64,000 bases of DNA, taken from the NCBI GenBank assembly GCA_903840165.1, contig CAIMEY010000029.1:62001-126000 (forward strand), written 5' to 3'. The notes under the pieces were generated by a model. It was not told the DNA's origin. It did not search any database and saw nothing but the letters and a program-made list of their open reading frames with translations. Source of the DNA: an uncultured Myxococcales bacterium (GTDB lineage: Bacteria > Myxococcota_A > UBA9042). How positions within the stretch are numbered: the first letter of the stretch is position 1; the number at the start of each line of letters is the position of its first letter. The position numbers and the translations under genes are program-made. Positions 36,238-44,063 of this stretch are shown here, one piece after another.

Positions 36238-38241
36238 ATGCCACGCGCCTGCTGGCTGTACACGGACGAGACCTTTCCCGCCTGGGTGGATGAAGAGGCC
36301 AAACCCTGCCAAGTCGTTCTTGTGGCTGGGCTTTCGCTGGATCGGCCCGTGGGGCCCCAAGCTGGGCAGAATCCACAATGGCTGATCGAGGCGTTGCGCA
36401 CACCCCATGCCACCGATCTTGCTAGGCAAATTGGCCAATCGAATCAAAAATTCCCTGCCCTGCTGGGCGACGGCATCCTGCGTGGCCTTTGGCAGCAACA
36501 CCCGGCGGCCCACCTATCGGTGCTGGGAACCACCATGTATGACGGGCAGTTAGATGCCGCCATTGACGCCCTGAATCTCGCGCTGGTGGTTCACGTGATT
36601 CTGCGCGAAGGCCTGGGCAGTGGCGACACACTGCATATCTTCCCGGAGCGCCGTGCCGAAGATTCCGGTTTAGTTACAATGGGGCGCTTTGCGTCCCTCA
36701 CGGGTGCGCTGCGTTGGCTGCCGGCCCTGCCTCGCGGTGTGCCGCGGGTGAAGGTGGAGGTCTTCCCCAGTGAAGCCCATATTTTAATTGGCCAAACGGT
36801 TGTCGACTTTGGCCTATGGAACCTGCAGTCCGCGCTCAAGCACAGCCGAGAGACCGACTGGCTGGCCGTGCTGCAAACGCGTCTGGCCGAACTGCGCCTG
36901 CAGGACCGGATTCACGTCGACCGCGTGCCGGCCCTGGAGCAGTCCGATGCCGCCGTCGCTTGGCAACGCATGATCTTAGGCCATTTTCAAGGACTTTCCT
37001 GGCGGTCCCTGGCTGCTGTGCCCTTGCAAGACGTGGTGCCCGGCCTGCAGCGCGAGTTGGCCGCCTTGCCGGAGGCGGAACGCTCCTCGGTACTCCACGA
37101 TGCGGCGATTCAGCTACAACCCCTTGTACAGAATGAAGATTTGCGAGAGCGGCGGGCGGTGCAGCCGGGCGCCTTGGCACCGCTGCTAGCCGTGCTTCTG
37201 GAAGCCCTCAAGGAGGACCATGGCCGGCAAGCGGGCGTCATTGCTTCCCAATTACAAGCCCTACTGGTGCGGGCTTGGATGCAAGCAGGGCAACCCGCGC
37301 GCGCCTGGCAGGTGTGGCAGCCGTGGCGGGACCAAGTTCTCGCGCATCCGCCGAAGAGTCCTGACTATTTGCTGGAAGCCCTCGATGGCCTCGGTGCGGG
37401 TGTCGCGATTCTGACCGACTTGCGAAGGGGAGCCGCAGCCCATGAATTGGTCGAATTGCTGCTGCGTTGGGCCGAACCGTTGCGGGTATTCCCCCGGGTC
37501 CCAGCGGTCGGCCGCGTGCGTGGCGCGTTGGGGCAACTCCTGCTTCTCACGGGGCACCCGGAACAGGCTTGGCCCGAGTTCCTGGAGCAGTTGGACCACG
37601 TGCGCGAACCGGCCGATCTTGCCGTCGGCTACGGCTTTGCCTTGGCGGCCTTGGGGCGGGGTGCCGTTCGCCAAAAGCCTGGCCAACGCACCCTGACCAT
37701 GCTGCGCGAGGCCTTGACGCGTTTGAGCTTGACGGACAGGCAGTTCGATCAGCATCCCGTGCTGCTTTGGGGTGCCCTGGAAGCCGTGGTGGGTCTGGCC
37801 CCCGAACAGCGCAGCTTGCTGGGCGGTCTTGGCGACGCCGTGCTCAGCGCGGCCGGTGCGGCTGTGGATCGGGCAAGGCAGTCCGATCGGTGGCCCAACC
37901 CCTTGCCGCTGCTGGCCCGTGTACTCGGCCAGTGGCACGCCGACGACGACCTATTCGCCTTGGCCTATGCGCACATGCCCGTGGGCACCAAGCTGCGAGA
38001 AGGGGGTGCCTATGGCCGCCAACGCCTGCGCACCGTGGCAGCCTGGGCCGTCTTTGGTCGCGGAGGCCCGGCCCTGAACGAGGCGTGGCAAGCGGCCAAG
38101 TCTCATGTCCAGTCTGCGCTCGAAGACATCAAAGAAGGCTCTGAGTTCGACGAGTTGCGCGCATACCTGCAGTGCTTTGCTGAACTCCAGGCTACCAACC
38201 CCTCGGCATGTCAAGCGTTTCTTGCCCGTGGCGAGGCTTGA
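36238..38241 (+). CDS. Unknown protein with possible DUF3800-like N-terminus and helical-repeat C-terminus
   Basis: A 667 aa protein with a very strong ribosome-binding site (TTAGGAGGTTTCACC). The N-terminus reads RACWLYTDETFPAWVDEEAK, and an acidic Asp-Glu pair (residues 10-11) is followed by a hydrophobic strand (VVLVAGLSLDR). Later there are acidic HIFPERRAEDSGLVTMG and AHILIGQTVVDFGLWNLQSA, where an Asp is followed by a helix. This order resembles DUF3800 proteins, which have an RNase H-like fold, but the match is by eye only. From about residue 250 the protein is a helical, TPR-like superhelix. No signal peptide. Isolated between the nadC operon and a convergent rluA-like gene. Confidence 0.7.
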   Translation: MPRACWLYTDETFPAWVDEEAKPCQVVLVAGLSLDRPVGPQAGQNPQWLIEALRTPHATDLARQIGQSNQKFPALLGDGILRGLWQQHPAAHLSVLGTTMYDGQLDAAIDALNLALVVHVILREGLGSGDTLHIFPERRAEDSGLVTMGRFASLTGALRWLPALPRGVPRVKVEVFPSEAHILIGQTVVDFGLWNLQSALKHSRETDWLAVLQTRLAELRLQDRIHVDRVPALEQSDAAVAWQRMILGHFQGLSWRSLAAVPLQDVVPGLQRELAALPEAERSSVLHDAAIQLQPLVQNEDLRERRAVQPGALAPLLAVLLEALKEDHGRQAGVIASQLQALLVRAWMQAGQPARAWQVWQPWRDQVLAHPPKSPDYLLEALDGLGAGVAILTDLRRGAAAHELVELLLRWAEPLRVFPRVPAVGRVRGALGQLLLLTGHPEQAWPEFLEQLDHVREPADLAVGYGFALAALGRGAVRQKPGQRTLTMLREALTRLSLTDRQFDQHPVLLWGALEAVVGLAPEQRSLLGGLGDAVLSAAGAAVDRARQSDRWPNPLPLLARVLGQWHADDDLFALAYAHMPVGTKLREGGAYGRQRLRTVAAWAVFGRGGPALNEAWQAAKSHVQSALEDIKEGSEFDELRAYLQCFAELQATNPSACQAFLARGEA

Positions 38242-38276
38242 GGTCGCGTAGAGGCACGGTTCTCAAGCAGGACCGG

Positions 38277-39191
38277 TCAGCGCATCGAATCAGCAAAACG
38301 TCCGAACATCGCAGGCAAAACCGACGTGAATGACAGAGGTGCACCGGTCACAGGATGCGTAAAGCCCAACGTTTGCGCGTGTAAAGCCAGGCGCGGGTGA
38401 GGCCAATGTGGATGCCGCGCGCGTTCGGACTGATAACGCACGTCTCCGAGGACCGGATGGTGATGTTCGGCAAAATGCACGCGAATTTGATTTCTTCGCC
38501 CCGTTTCCAGTTGCACTTCGACCCAGGTCGCATCGCGAAAACGTCGGACCACGTTGAAATGGGTAATGGCCAGCTTGCCTTGGCTTGGGTCGGTGGTCGA
38601 GTACTGGTCTAGGTCAGCATTGGTGGTCAGGTAGCTGCGATAGGTGCCGGAATTTTCAGGCAAAACGCCAGCCACAATGGCCACGTAGCGCCGCGTAGGC
38701 TTGCGCGCCTCAAACTGCGCTTTGATGGCATGGGCCACGTCTTCGCTGCGGGCAAAAACCAGCAATCCTGAGGTGTCTCGGTCCAAACGGTGAACAATGT
38801 GGGCCCGCCGCGTGATCCGCGCGCCTCGGCTCAGGTGCTGGGCCACTTGGTGCACCAAGGTGTTGTCTTCACAGCGATCTGTCGGAACCGTCAGCACGCC
38901 AGCGGCTTTGTTGACGACGATAAGGTAGGCGTCTTCAAACACGACCTGGAAATCGCGATGACCCCGTTCAATCGGTTTTTCCTTGTATTTTCGCTGATCA
39001 TCGTAGTGCAGGCTCAGCAGAGCCCCGGCGGCAACGGCCAAACCGGCCTCGGCACAAGGTCTTTGGTTGAGCGTCACACAACCATGTGAAAACATGCCAC
39101 GAACTACCGCGCGCGACTGCCCCGTCCAGGCTTGAACGACGAGGTCGAGACGCGGTGTGCCCTCCGTGAGGACAGCTTGACGGTGTTGCAT
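38277..39191 (-). CDS. RluA-family pseudouridine synthase with S4 domain
   Basis: Isomerises uridine to pseudouridine in rRNA or tRNA. The 304 aa product has an N-terminal S4 RNA-binding domain (RLDLVVQAWTGQSRAVVRGM) and the RluA catalytic domain: VFEDAYLIVVNKAAGVLTV, RAHIVHRLDRDTSGLLVFAR (catalytic Asp in HRLDxxTSG), RRYVAIVAGVLPENSG, ETGRRNQIRVHFAEHHHPV. ATG 39191 is chosen; ATG 39206 and the track start 39302 are longer. RluC/RluD-type is likely from the S4 domain, but which uridines are modified cannot be read. Confidence 0.93.
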   Translation of the reverse strand: MQHRQAVLTEGTPRLDLVVQAWTGQSRAVVRGMFSHGCVTLNQRPCAEAGLAVAAGALLSLHYDDQRKYKEKPIERGHRDFQVVFEDAYLIVVNKAAGVLTVPTDRCEDNTLVHQVAQHLSRGARITRRAHIVHRLDRDTSGLLVFARSEDVAHAIKAQFEARKPTRRYVAIVAGVLPENSGTYRSYLTTNADLDQYSTTDPSQGKLAITHFNVVRRFRDATWVEVQLETGRRNQIRVHFAEHHHPVLGDVRYQSERARHPHWPHPRLALHAQTLGFTHPVTGAPLSFTSVLPAMFGRFADSMR

Positions 39192-39323
39192 GGCCACAAG
39201 GCGCATTGCAACACGATGCGTGGCAAAGAGATAGAGGGCGGCGCCATCGGCTCGATCGGTTTGAGCGGCTCGACCAAGGCCTTGGGGCCGCGGGTGCTGC
39301 AAAAAAACCTTTATTCTAATGAC

Positions 39324-41399
39324 TTATCGCACCCACACTTGAACATGGCTAAAGCCAAACGATTCGTCACTGACGGCCTGATCTAGACCGGTGCGGAACT
39401 CCAGCTTGAGCGTAGCAGCACCGTGGTTGATAAGCCCTAGGCCCGTTTCCACTGTCCAATAGCCCTGTTCCGCTGCTCCACCCCAAGGCGCAGGTGCGAA
39501 CGCGGCATCGATCCAGCCCGGACCGGCACCGGGCGCGCCGTACTGCTTGTTTTTGCTCCAGACTAGGCCTCCGTCGACGATGCACTGAGCGCCATTGTTC
39601 TCATTGTCCCAGCTGTCGATGGCGTAATACCGTGCACGAATGCGCGCTTGCGTATGGGGAAAGCCGGTCGCAAAGGTCTTGTAGCCGCCACCGCCCGTGC
39701 CCCACATGCCGTGAACCTGCGTTGCAGCCCCCGCGACCGTAGCGTTGGTCAAGGTGCCATCACTCCAACCCGCTGCATCCGCTGTATTTTCAAGAGCAAT
39801 TTGCGTCCAACCGCCGCCATCGGTGGTCATATCGCAGACCACCTGAGTGGCGACGTTATTTTGTAAAATCCAGTAATTTCCATCTTTTGCCGAGGGCATC
39901 TTGGTCAGGATGTCCTTGCAACTGGCACCCGGATTCTGCTGAGTGCCCACAACCACCAGCATCAGCGGGAAGTAGTCCGTACCATTGCAGATATACAGGG
40001 CTTTATCCTGGGTGTTGTAGTATGTAGCACCGGCTTGGGTCAAATCGCAGGGCACTGGGTTGCTGACGGCATTCTGAAACTGGAACAGGCCGAGCGCCTT
40101 GACCTTTTTGCCCGACAAGGTCTGCACCGTCAGGCTCCAACTGTTGAGCTGGCCATCATTGCCACCGCCGGAGAAATTGTTGTCGACCACGGTCAAAGTC
40201 CAGACACCCTTTGGGTTTTTCCCCACCCAGTCACCTAGGCTGCCCACGGCAATCTTGGACTTATCGCTAAAAGCCGTCTTGAGGGTGTTGCCACTGCCCG
40301 TGCTGTCATAGAGCGTGTAGCTGACGCCGTCTGGAGATTTCACCAATACTTTAAAAAACTTACTTACGTCCGAGTTGGCAATATCAACGGTGATGTTGAT
40401 GCCTTGGGCCGTTCCGTAGTCGGGCCAGGTGATGGTGTCGGAGACGCCTTTCGGATTGTAATCCGGGATCTTCACTGGCGTTGTGCTGCTCACGGCCGTG
40501 TCGGTGATCTGGTCGGTCAGCAAGCCATTGGATACCTTGGCTAGGCCGTCGGCCGGTAGGTTGTTGACGTCGAGACTGGCCACGCAATCGTAGCTGCCGT
40601 CTGCATTGAAACCGCGCAGAACCAATCCACTTCCGCAGGATTTGCCCAGGGCAATCCCGCCACTCAGGTCGGCATAGGCACCGGTGGTTGCGACGCTCGC
40701 TACGTCGGATTTCTTAAGAAAAACAGCGGTGTCTGGGGCCCCTAGCAGGTCGCTGAACTGCCCTGATGTCGCCACCTTGGCCAGCGCCGCACTTTGGGCA
40801 AACACAGACAGGTCGGGTAAGCCAATCAAGTCGGCATACTTGCCTGAGAGCGCCGAGGCAGCCAGGGCAGGAATCCCTTGCAAGTCAGCGTACTGGCCGG
40901 ACGTCGCCACCTTGGCCAAATCAGCCGTCTTGGCCAACCCGCTGAACACCTTGGGGTCCAGGGCCTGCAACGTCACGCAAGCGCTGCAGTCTAGACCTTC
41001 CGCCATGCCTGCGCGAAGAGAAAAAGGCACAGAAAGCAATGGCTTGCGTGGCATCTCTGGGTCATCGCCGACACTGACACCTAGCCAAGGCGCCGGCAGA
41101 TTCGCCAAAAGACTGCCGGGAAGGGGTGTGGCGCTGCCCAGTTGCCAAGCAAACTGGCCGTTCTTGACCGGCACCGGCGTGGCCACCTCGCTCCACTGCG
41201 GCACACCGCCGGAAGCATCTTTATACAAAGAAAACGTGAGCTTATAGTTGCCATCGGCTGTAGGCCCAGCACCGCTTTGCAGCACGCCCTCAACCCCGAT
41301 GGCCGCCGGCACCGCAGCCTGGGCAATTTGCGCGGACGCCGCCAAGGCGATCACCGCTAAGAAGCTCATTGTAAAGAGAATTGGGCGATGAATTCGCAT
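39324..41399 (-). CDS. Secreted protein with repeat stalk, P-domain and fibrinogen-like C-terminus
   Basis: ATG 41399 follows a perfect AGGAGGTGAG site; the product is 691 aa with a signal peptide ending AQIAQA. Domain order: an N-terminal beta domain of the phage/adhesin type (IGVEGVLQSGAGPTADGNYK), four degenerate repeats of the form KVATSGQYADLQGIP / ALSGKYADLIGLPD / KVATSGQFSDLLGAP / VATTGAYADLSGG, a proprotein-convertase-like P-domain (SVDIANSD-like; KVLVKSPDGVSYTLYDSTGS, KGVWTLTVVDNN), and a fibrinogen-like end (ASCKDILTKMPSAKDGNYWI, VVCDMTTDGGGWTQIALEN). It probably acts as a cell-surface or secreted adhesin. Typical of myxobacterial secretomes; no close relative was recognised. Confidence 0.85.
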   Translation of the reverse strand: MRIHRPILFTMSFLAVIALAASAQIAQAAVPAAIGVEGVLQSGAGPTADGNYKLTFSLYKDASGGVPQWSEVATPVPVKNGQFAWQLGSATPLPGSLLANLPAPWLGVSVGDDPEMPRKPLLSVPFSLRAGMAEGLDCSACVTLQALDPKVFSGLAKTADLAKVATSGQYADLQGIPALAASALSGKYADLIGLPDLSVFAQSAALAKVATSGQFSDLLGAPDTAVFLKKSDVASVATTGAYADLSGGIALGKSCGSGLVLRGFNADGSYDCVASLDVNNLPADGLAKVSNGLLTDQITDTAVSSTTPVKIPDYNPKGVSDTITWPDYGTAQGINITVDIANSDVSKFFKVLVKSPDGVSYTLYDSTGSGNTLKTAFSDKSKIAVGSLGDWVGKNPKGVWTLTVVDNNFSGGGNDGQLNSWSLTVQTLSGKKVKALGLFQFQNAVSNPVPCDLTQAGATYYNTQDKALYICNGTDYFPLMLVVVGTQQNPGASCKDILTKMPSAKDGNYWILQNNVATQVVCDMTTDGGGWTQIALENTADAAGWSDGTLTNATVAGAATQVHGMWGTGGGGYKTFATGFPHTQARIRARYYAIDSWDNENNGAQCIVDGGLVWSKNKQYGAPGAGPGWIDAAFAPAPWGGAAEQGYWTVETGLGLINHGAATLKLEFRTGLDQAVSDESFGFSHVQVWVR

Positions 41400-41654
41400 C
41401 TCACCTCCTGAGGGTGCCCGCCAACTGGAGCTATGGTGCGGCGCACATGGGCGCGCGATACCAACGCCCGAGCTACGCTGACTTGGCGCAGGCAATCCAG
41501 GCACTTGTAACCGACACTCGCGCCGCGGGTCAAGGCCTATGCGGGCGGGGATCGGCATTTCCACCCTGATTTCCGACGTTACGTGCATGTGGCGCCCCAA
41601 CGCAGTCGGGCGTATGCTGCCAGCGTGGCCCATATCTGCCACGCGGAGGTTGCA

Positions 41655-42365
41655 ATGACGACCCGATGGATAACCGGCATAAATACGCACAACTGGCTGG
41701 CATCGGCCCTGCTGATCTCAACGGCCATCGCCTGCGTCGATGGACAAAGCGGCCTCACTGCTTCCGACAATTCCATTGCACAATCAGGCGCTTGCATTGG
41801 GCCAACCCCAACTGCCGCTTCTTGGCACGCGACGCCATCACCACTCGCCGGCAGTGCGCCCCAGCAAGCAACTTCGACGGTCGGCGAACTGGCTCCGGAT
41901 TTCGCGCTGACCGACGTGCAGCCGCTTTCCTGTGGATATAAGGCGACTTACGGCCTACGCACCTTCATCGGGCAACCCACCTTGGTGGCCCTGCTCGCCG
42001 GGTGGTGAGGCTACTGCCAATCCCAGGTTGGGATGCTGGAACAAATGCGTTTAGAATTCGCGAAGAACGGACAAAATGTTCAGTTCCTGGCGATCAATAA
42101 GACCGATGCCGTTGATTACCAAAGTAAACTGACGGATCGCGCCTCCTTTGCCATCCTGCAGGACCTGCCCAGTGTGGAGGTTTGGTACACGCAACTAGGT
42201 GGTAATAAGGACGATTTCTACATGTTCGCCGCCGATGGTCGCTTGGTCGATTACCTGCCAGTCATCGGCCCGCGCAACACCAACTTATCAACGCCCGATG
42301 GCTACGCGCTGGTCAAGGGCGTTGTCAGCCAAGCCCTTGAGGCGAGCCCAACTGCATCACCGTGA
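41655..42365 (+). CDS. Redoxin-type lipoprotein, probable selenoprotein (in-frame TGA = Sec118)
   Basis: The track splits this gene into 41583-42008 and 42033-42365, but both halves are in the same frame across TGA 42006-42008. ATG 41655 follows GGAGG and gives 236 aa including Sec. The N-terminus has a lipobox (LISTAIACVDG). From VGELAPDFALTDVQPLSCGY the protein is a TlpA/AhpC-like thioredoxin fold: FIGQPTLVALLAGW then TGA then GYCQSQVGMLEQMRLEFAK, so the stop sits exactly at the first Cys of a Cys-x-x-Cys redox site, giving U-G-Y-C. The rest (FLAINKTDAVDYQSKL, FYMFAADGRLVDYLP) completes the fold. A hairpin of the bacterial SECIS type follows. Likely a periplasmic or outer-membrane-anchored thiol/selenol reductase or peroxidase. 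A pseudogene by point mutation is possible but fits less well. Confidence 0.88.
42017..42039 (+). promoter_or_regulatory. Candidate bSECIS stem-loop for selenocysteine insertion
   Basis: The segment just after the UGA pairs: ATCCC (42020-42024) with GGGAT (42030-42034), closed by A25-T29 around loop GGT (42026-42028). Below it, CCA (42017-42019) pairs with TGG (42037-42039), leaving a two-base bulge (G42035, C42036). The first loop G is 18 nt after the UGA, inside the range expected for bacterial SECIS elements (about 16-37 nt), and a loop G with a following GU/U is the known SelB-binding feature. Pairing was found by eye, not folded computationally. Confidence 0.65.
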
Positions 42366-43396
42366 AGTACCTAGATTTTCTTAGCATTGTCGGCGTGGTC
42401 ACGGCGTTTCTGACGGCTTGCGCAGACCCCCAACCAGCGGCCGACGCCGCGGTGTATTTGCGTTACTGCGCCCTCTGTCATGGCGAAGAAGGCCTTGGAT
42501 ATCAAGCTGATGGCGCCAACGCCCTGGCCAACCCGACTTTTCTGGCCAGCGTCGACGACGACTTCCTGCGCACCGCCATCGTCCACGGCCGGCCGGGCAC
42601 GCCTATGTCCGCGTGGTCCAAAGCGTTGGGCGGGCCCCTTAGCGACGCCGATGTGGAGGCGATTATCCACTGGTTACGCAGCAAACAGCCTCAAGACGCA
42701 GCGTTCTTGGCCGGAGATGCCGTGGGCCCGGGGGTAGCCGACCGCGGTGTTGCCGTCTACAACGTCCATTGCCGCAGTTGCCATGGCGAGGCAGGCGCCG
42801 GCAAGCCCTTCTTGACCATCAACAACCCATGGTTTTTACACACTATCTCGGATGCTTGGTTGCGCCATGTCATAGTCCATGGTCGACCGGACACGCCGAT
42901 GCCGGGCTTTGGCCAGGAACTGACCAGGCAGAATGTCGACGATCTCGTTGTTTTGATAAGGAGTTGGCAGCGCCCACCGACCGACCAAGCAACACCTGCA
43001 GCCCCAGCACAATGGCCCAACCCTGTGCAACATGCGGGCAGTCAATCGCCTGATTTTGCAAGCCAATCAGAGTTGTACGTAGAGGCTGCGGCAGTCAAGG
43101 CGGCCTTGGACAATCAGCGAGAAATCGTTCTGGTTGATGCACGACCTACTGGAGATTATTCCATTTTTCACCTGCCGGGTGCCGTCTCCGTGCCGTTTTA
43201 CGCCATGGCCGATCTTGCCGCGCAGTTGCCGGCCGAGGCTTGGACAGTGACGTATTGCGGGTGTCCCCATGCAGAAAGCACTGCAGCTGCGCAGGCTTTG
43301 ATCAAGGCCGGACACGAAAAGGTCAAGGTGCTCGACGAAGGAATCCTGTTCTGGCAGGCCCAAGGCTGGCCCCTACACACAGGTAATCTCCCGTAA
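42362..43396 (+). CDS. Diheme cytochrome c - rhodanese fusion lipoprotein
   Basis: GTG 42362 overlaps the stop of the redoxin gene (GTGA), so translation is coupled. The 344 aa product has a lipobox (TAFLTACADPQ), two cytochrome c domains with heme motifs CALCH (about 37-41) and CRSCH (about 137-141) and distal Met candidates in GTPMSAW and DTPMPGF, and a C-terminal rhodanese domain with the active-site Cys in VTYCGCPHAES and KVLDEGILFWQAQGWPL. The fusion joins electron-carrying hemes to a sulfur-transfer domain on one anchored protein. It could pass electrons to or from the selenoredoxin or oxidise persulfide. No partner enzyme is visible. Confidence 0.9.
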   Translation: MKYLDFLSIVGVVTAFLTACADPQPAADAAVYLRYCALCHGEEGLGYQADGANALANPTFLASVDDDFLRTAIVHGRPGTPMSAWSKALGGPLSDADVEAIIHWLRSKQPQDAAFLAGDAVGPGVADRGVAVYNVHCRSCHGEAGAGKPFLTINNPWFLHTISDAWLRHVIVHGRPDTPMPGFGQELTRQNVDDLVVLIRSWQRPPTDQATPAAPAQWPNPVQHAGSQSPDFASQSELYVEAAAVKAALDNQREIVLVDARPTGDYSIFHLPGAVSVPFYAMADLAAQLPAEAWTVTYCGCPHAESTAAAQALIKAGHEKVKVLDEGILFWQAQGWPLHTGNLP

Positions 43397-43423
43397 TAAA
43401 ACGAGAAATTGGCGATCCGCCGA

Positions 43424-44023
43424 CTAGGAACGCCGGTACAGCCAGCCAATGCCGTGTTCGACCTGCTCCACCGTCGCCGTGTAAACAGTGACCGGCAAAC
43501 GTACCAACAAATCAAGGGCTTTGACCAGTTCATCTTGTTCGGCTTCAGGCTTGCACGTGGCAAAGCAAATGCCCTCCGTGTTCCAACCCACGGGCACGAA
43601 CTGGCCGCGCCGACACATGTCTTCGGTGAACAGCGCCCGGGCATCGCCGGCAGGAAAAGCGTCTGGCCATGCATGGTTTTCGCGCATGCGGAAGAACTCC
43701 TCGACCGTGATCTGGTCGGGCCCGATCTGCCCTTGGTAGAGCAGGTCGAAGAAGTCGGTCAATGTCAGGCCAAGTACGGCTGGCGACAAGGTAAAATCCC
43801 GCGCGATGATCTCGCTGGGAATCCGATCCGTGTTGCGATTGCGCCGCGGGGATGGCGCGGCCGGCAGCGGGGACTGAGGCTGAGGCACGGGTCCCCCTTC
43901 GGCGCGGACAGAGGAACGCGTCAACTCTGCGAAATCTTGAACAACAGTACGTGGTTCCATGACAAGTTCCGGGGCCGGCTTCTTCTTGCCCGGGCGACCC
44001 GCCGGTCCTGTAGGGATGGCCAT
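43424..44023 (-). CDS. Stand-alone MshEN/GspE-N-like domain protein
   Basis: A 199 aa cytoplasmic protein with ATG 44023 after a strong GGAGGTCAT site. A basic, Pro-rich N-terminal third (about 1-65) is likely disordered. From DRIPSEIIARDFTLSPAVLG on it resembles the N-terminal domain of type II secretion/type IV pilus ATPases: MCRRGQFVPVGWNTEGICFA, then TCKPEAEQDELVKALDLLVR, LPVTVYTATVEQVEHGIGWL. In some systems this domain binds cyclic di-GMP. The ATPase part is absent. The exact c-di-GMP motif could not be confirmed. Confidence 0.62.
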   Translation of the reverse strand: MAIPTGPAGRPGKKKPAPELVMEPRTVVQDFAELTRSSVRAEGGPVPQPQSPLPAAPSPRRNRNTDRIPSEIIARDFTLSPAVLGLTLTDFFDLLYQGQIGPDQITVEEFFRMRENHAWPDAFPAGDARALFTEDMCRRGQFVPVGWNTEGICFATCKPEAEQDELVKALDLLVRLPVTVYTATVEQVEHGIGWLYRRS

Positions 44024-44063
44024 ATGACCTCCAATCGGCGCGATTCAGCTAACCGCGTCTAGA

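Noticed and set aside
39280-39323. T-run after the P-domain gene (minus strand) as a rho-independent terminator
   Set aside because: A seven-T run exists, but no GC-rich hairpin directly precedes it.
41583-42008. Short ORF ending at TGA 42008 taken as a complete gene or pseudogene
   Set aside because: The frame continues for 119 sense codons past the TGA with the second half of the same fold, the TGA sits at the redox Cys, and a hairpin follows; Sec readthrough explains all of this better.
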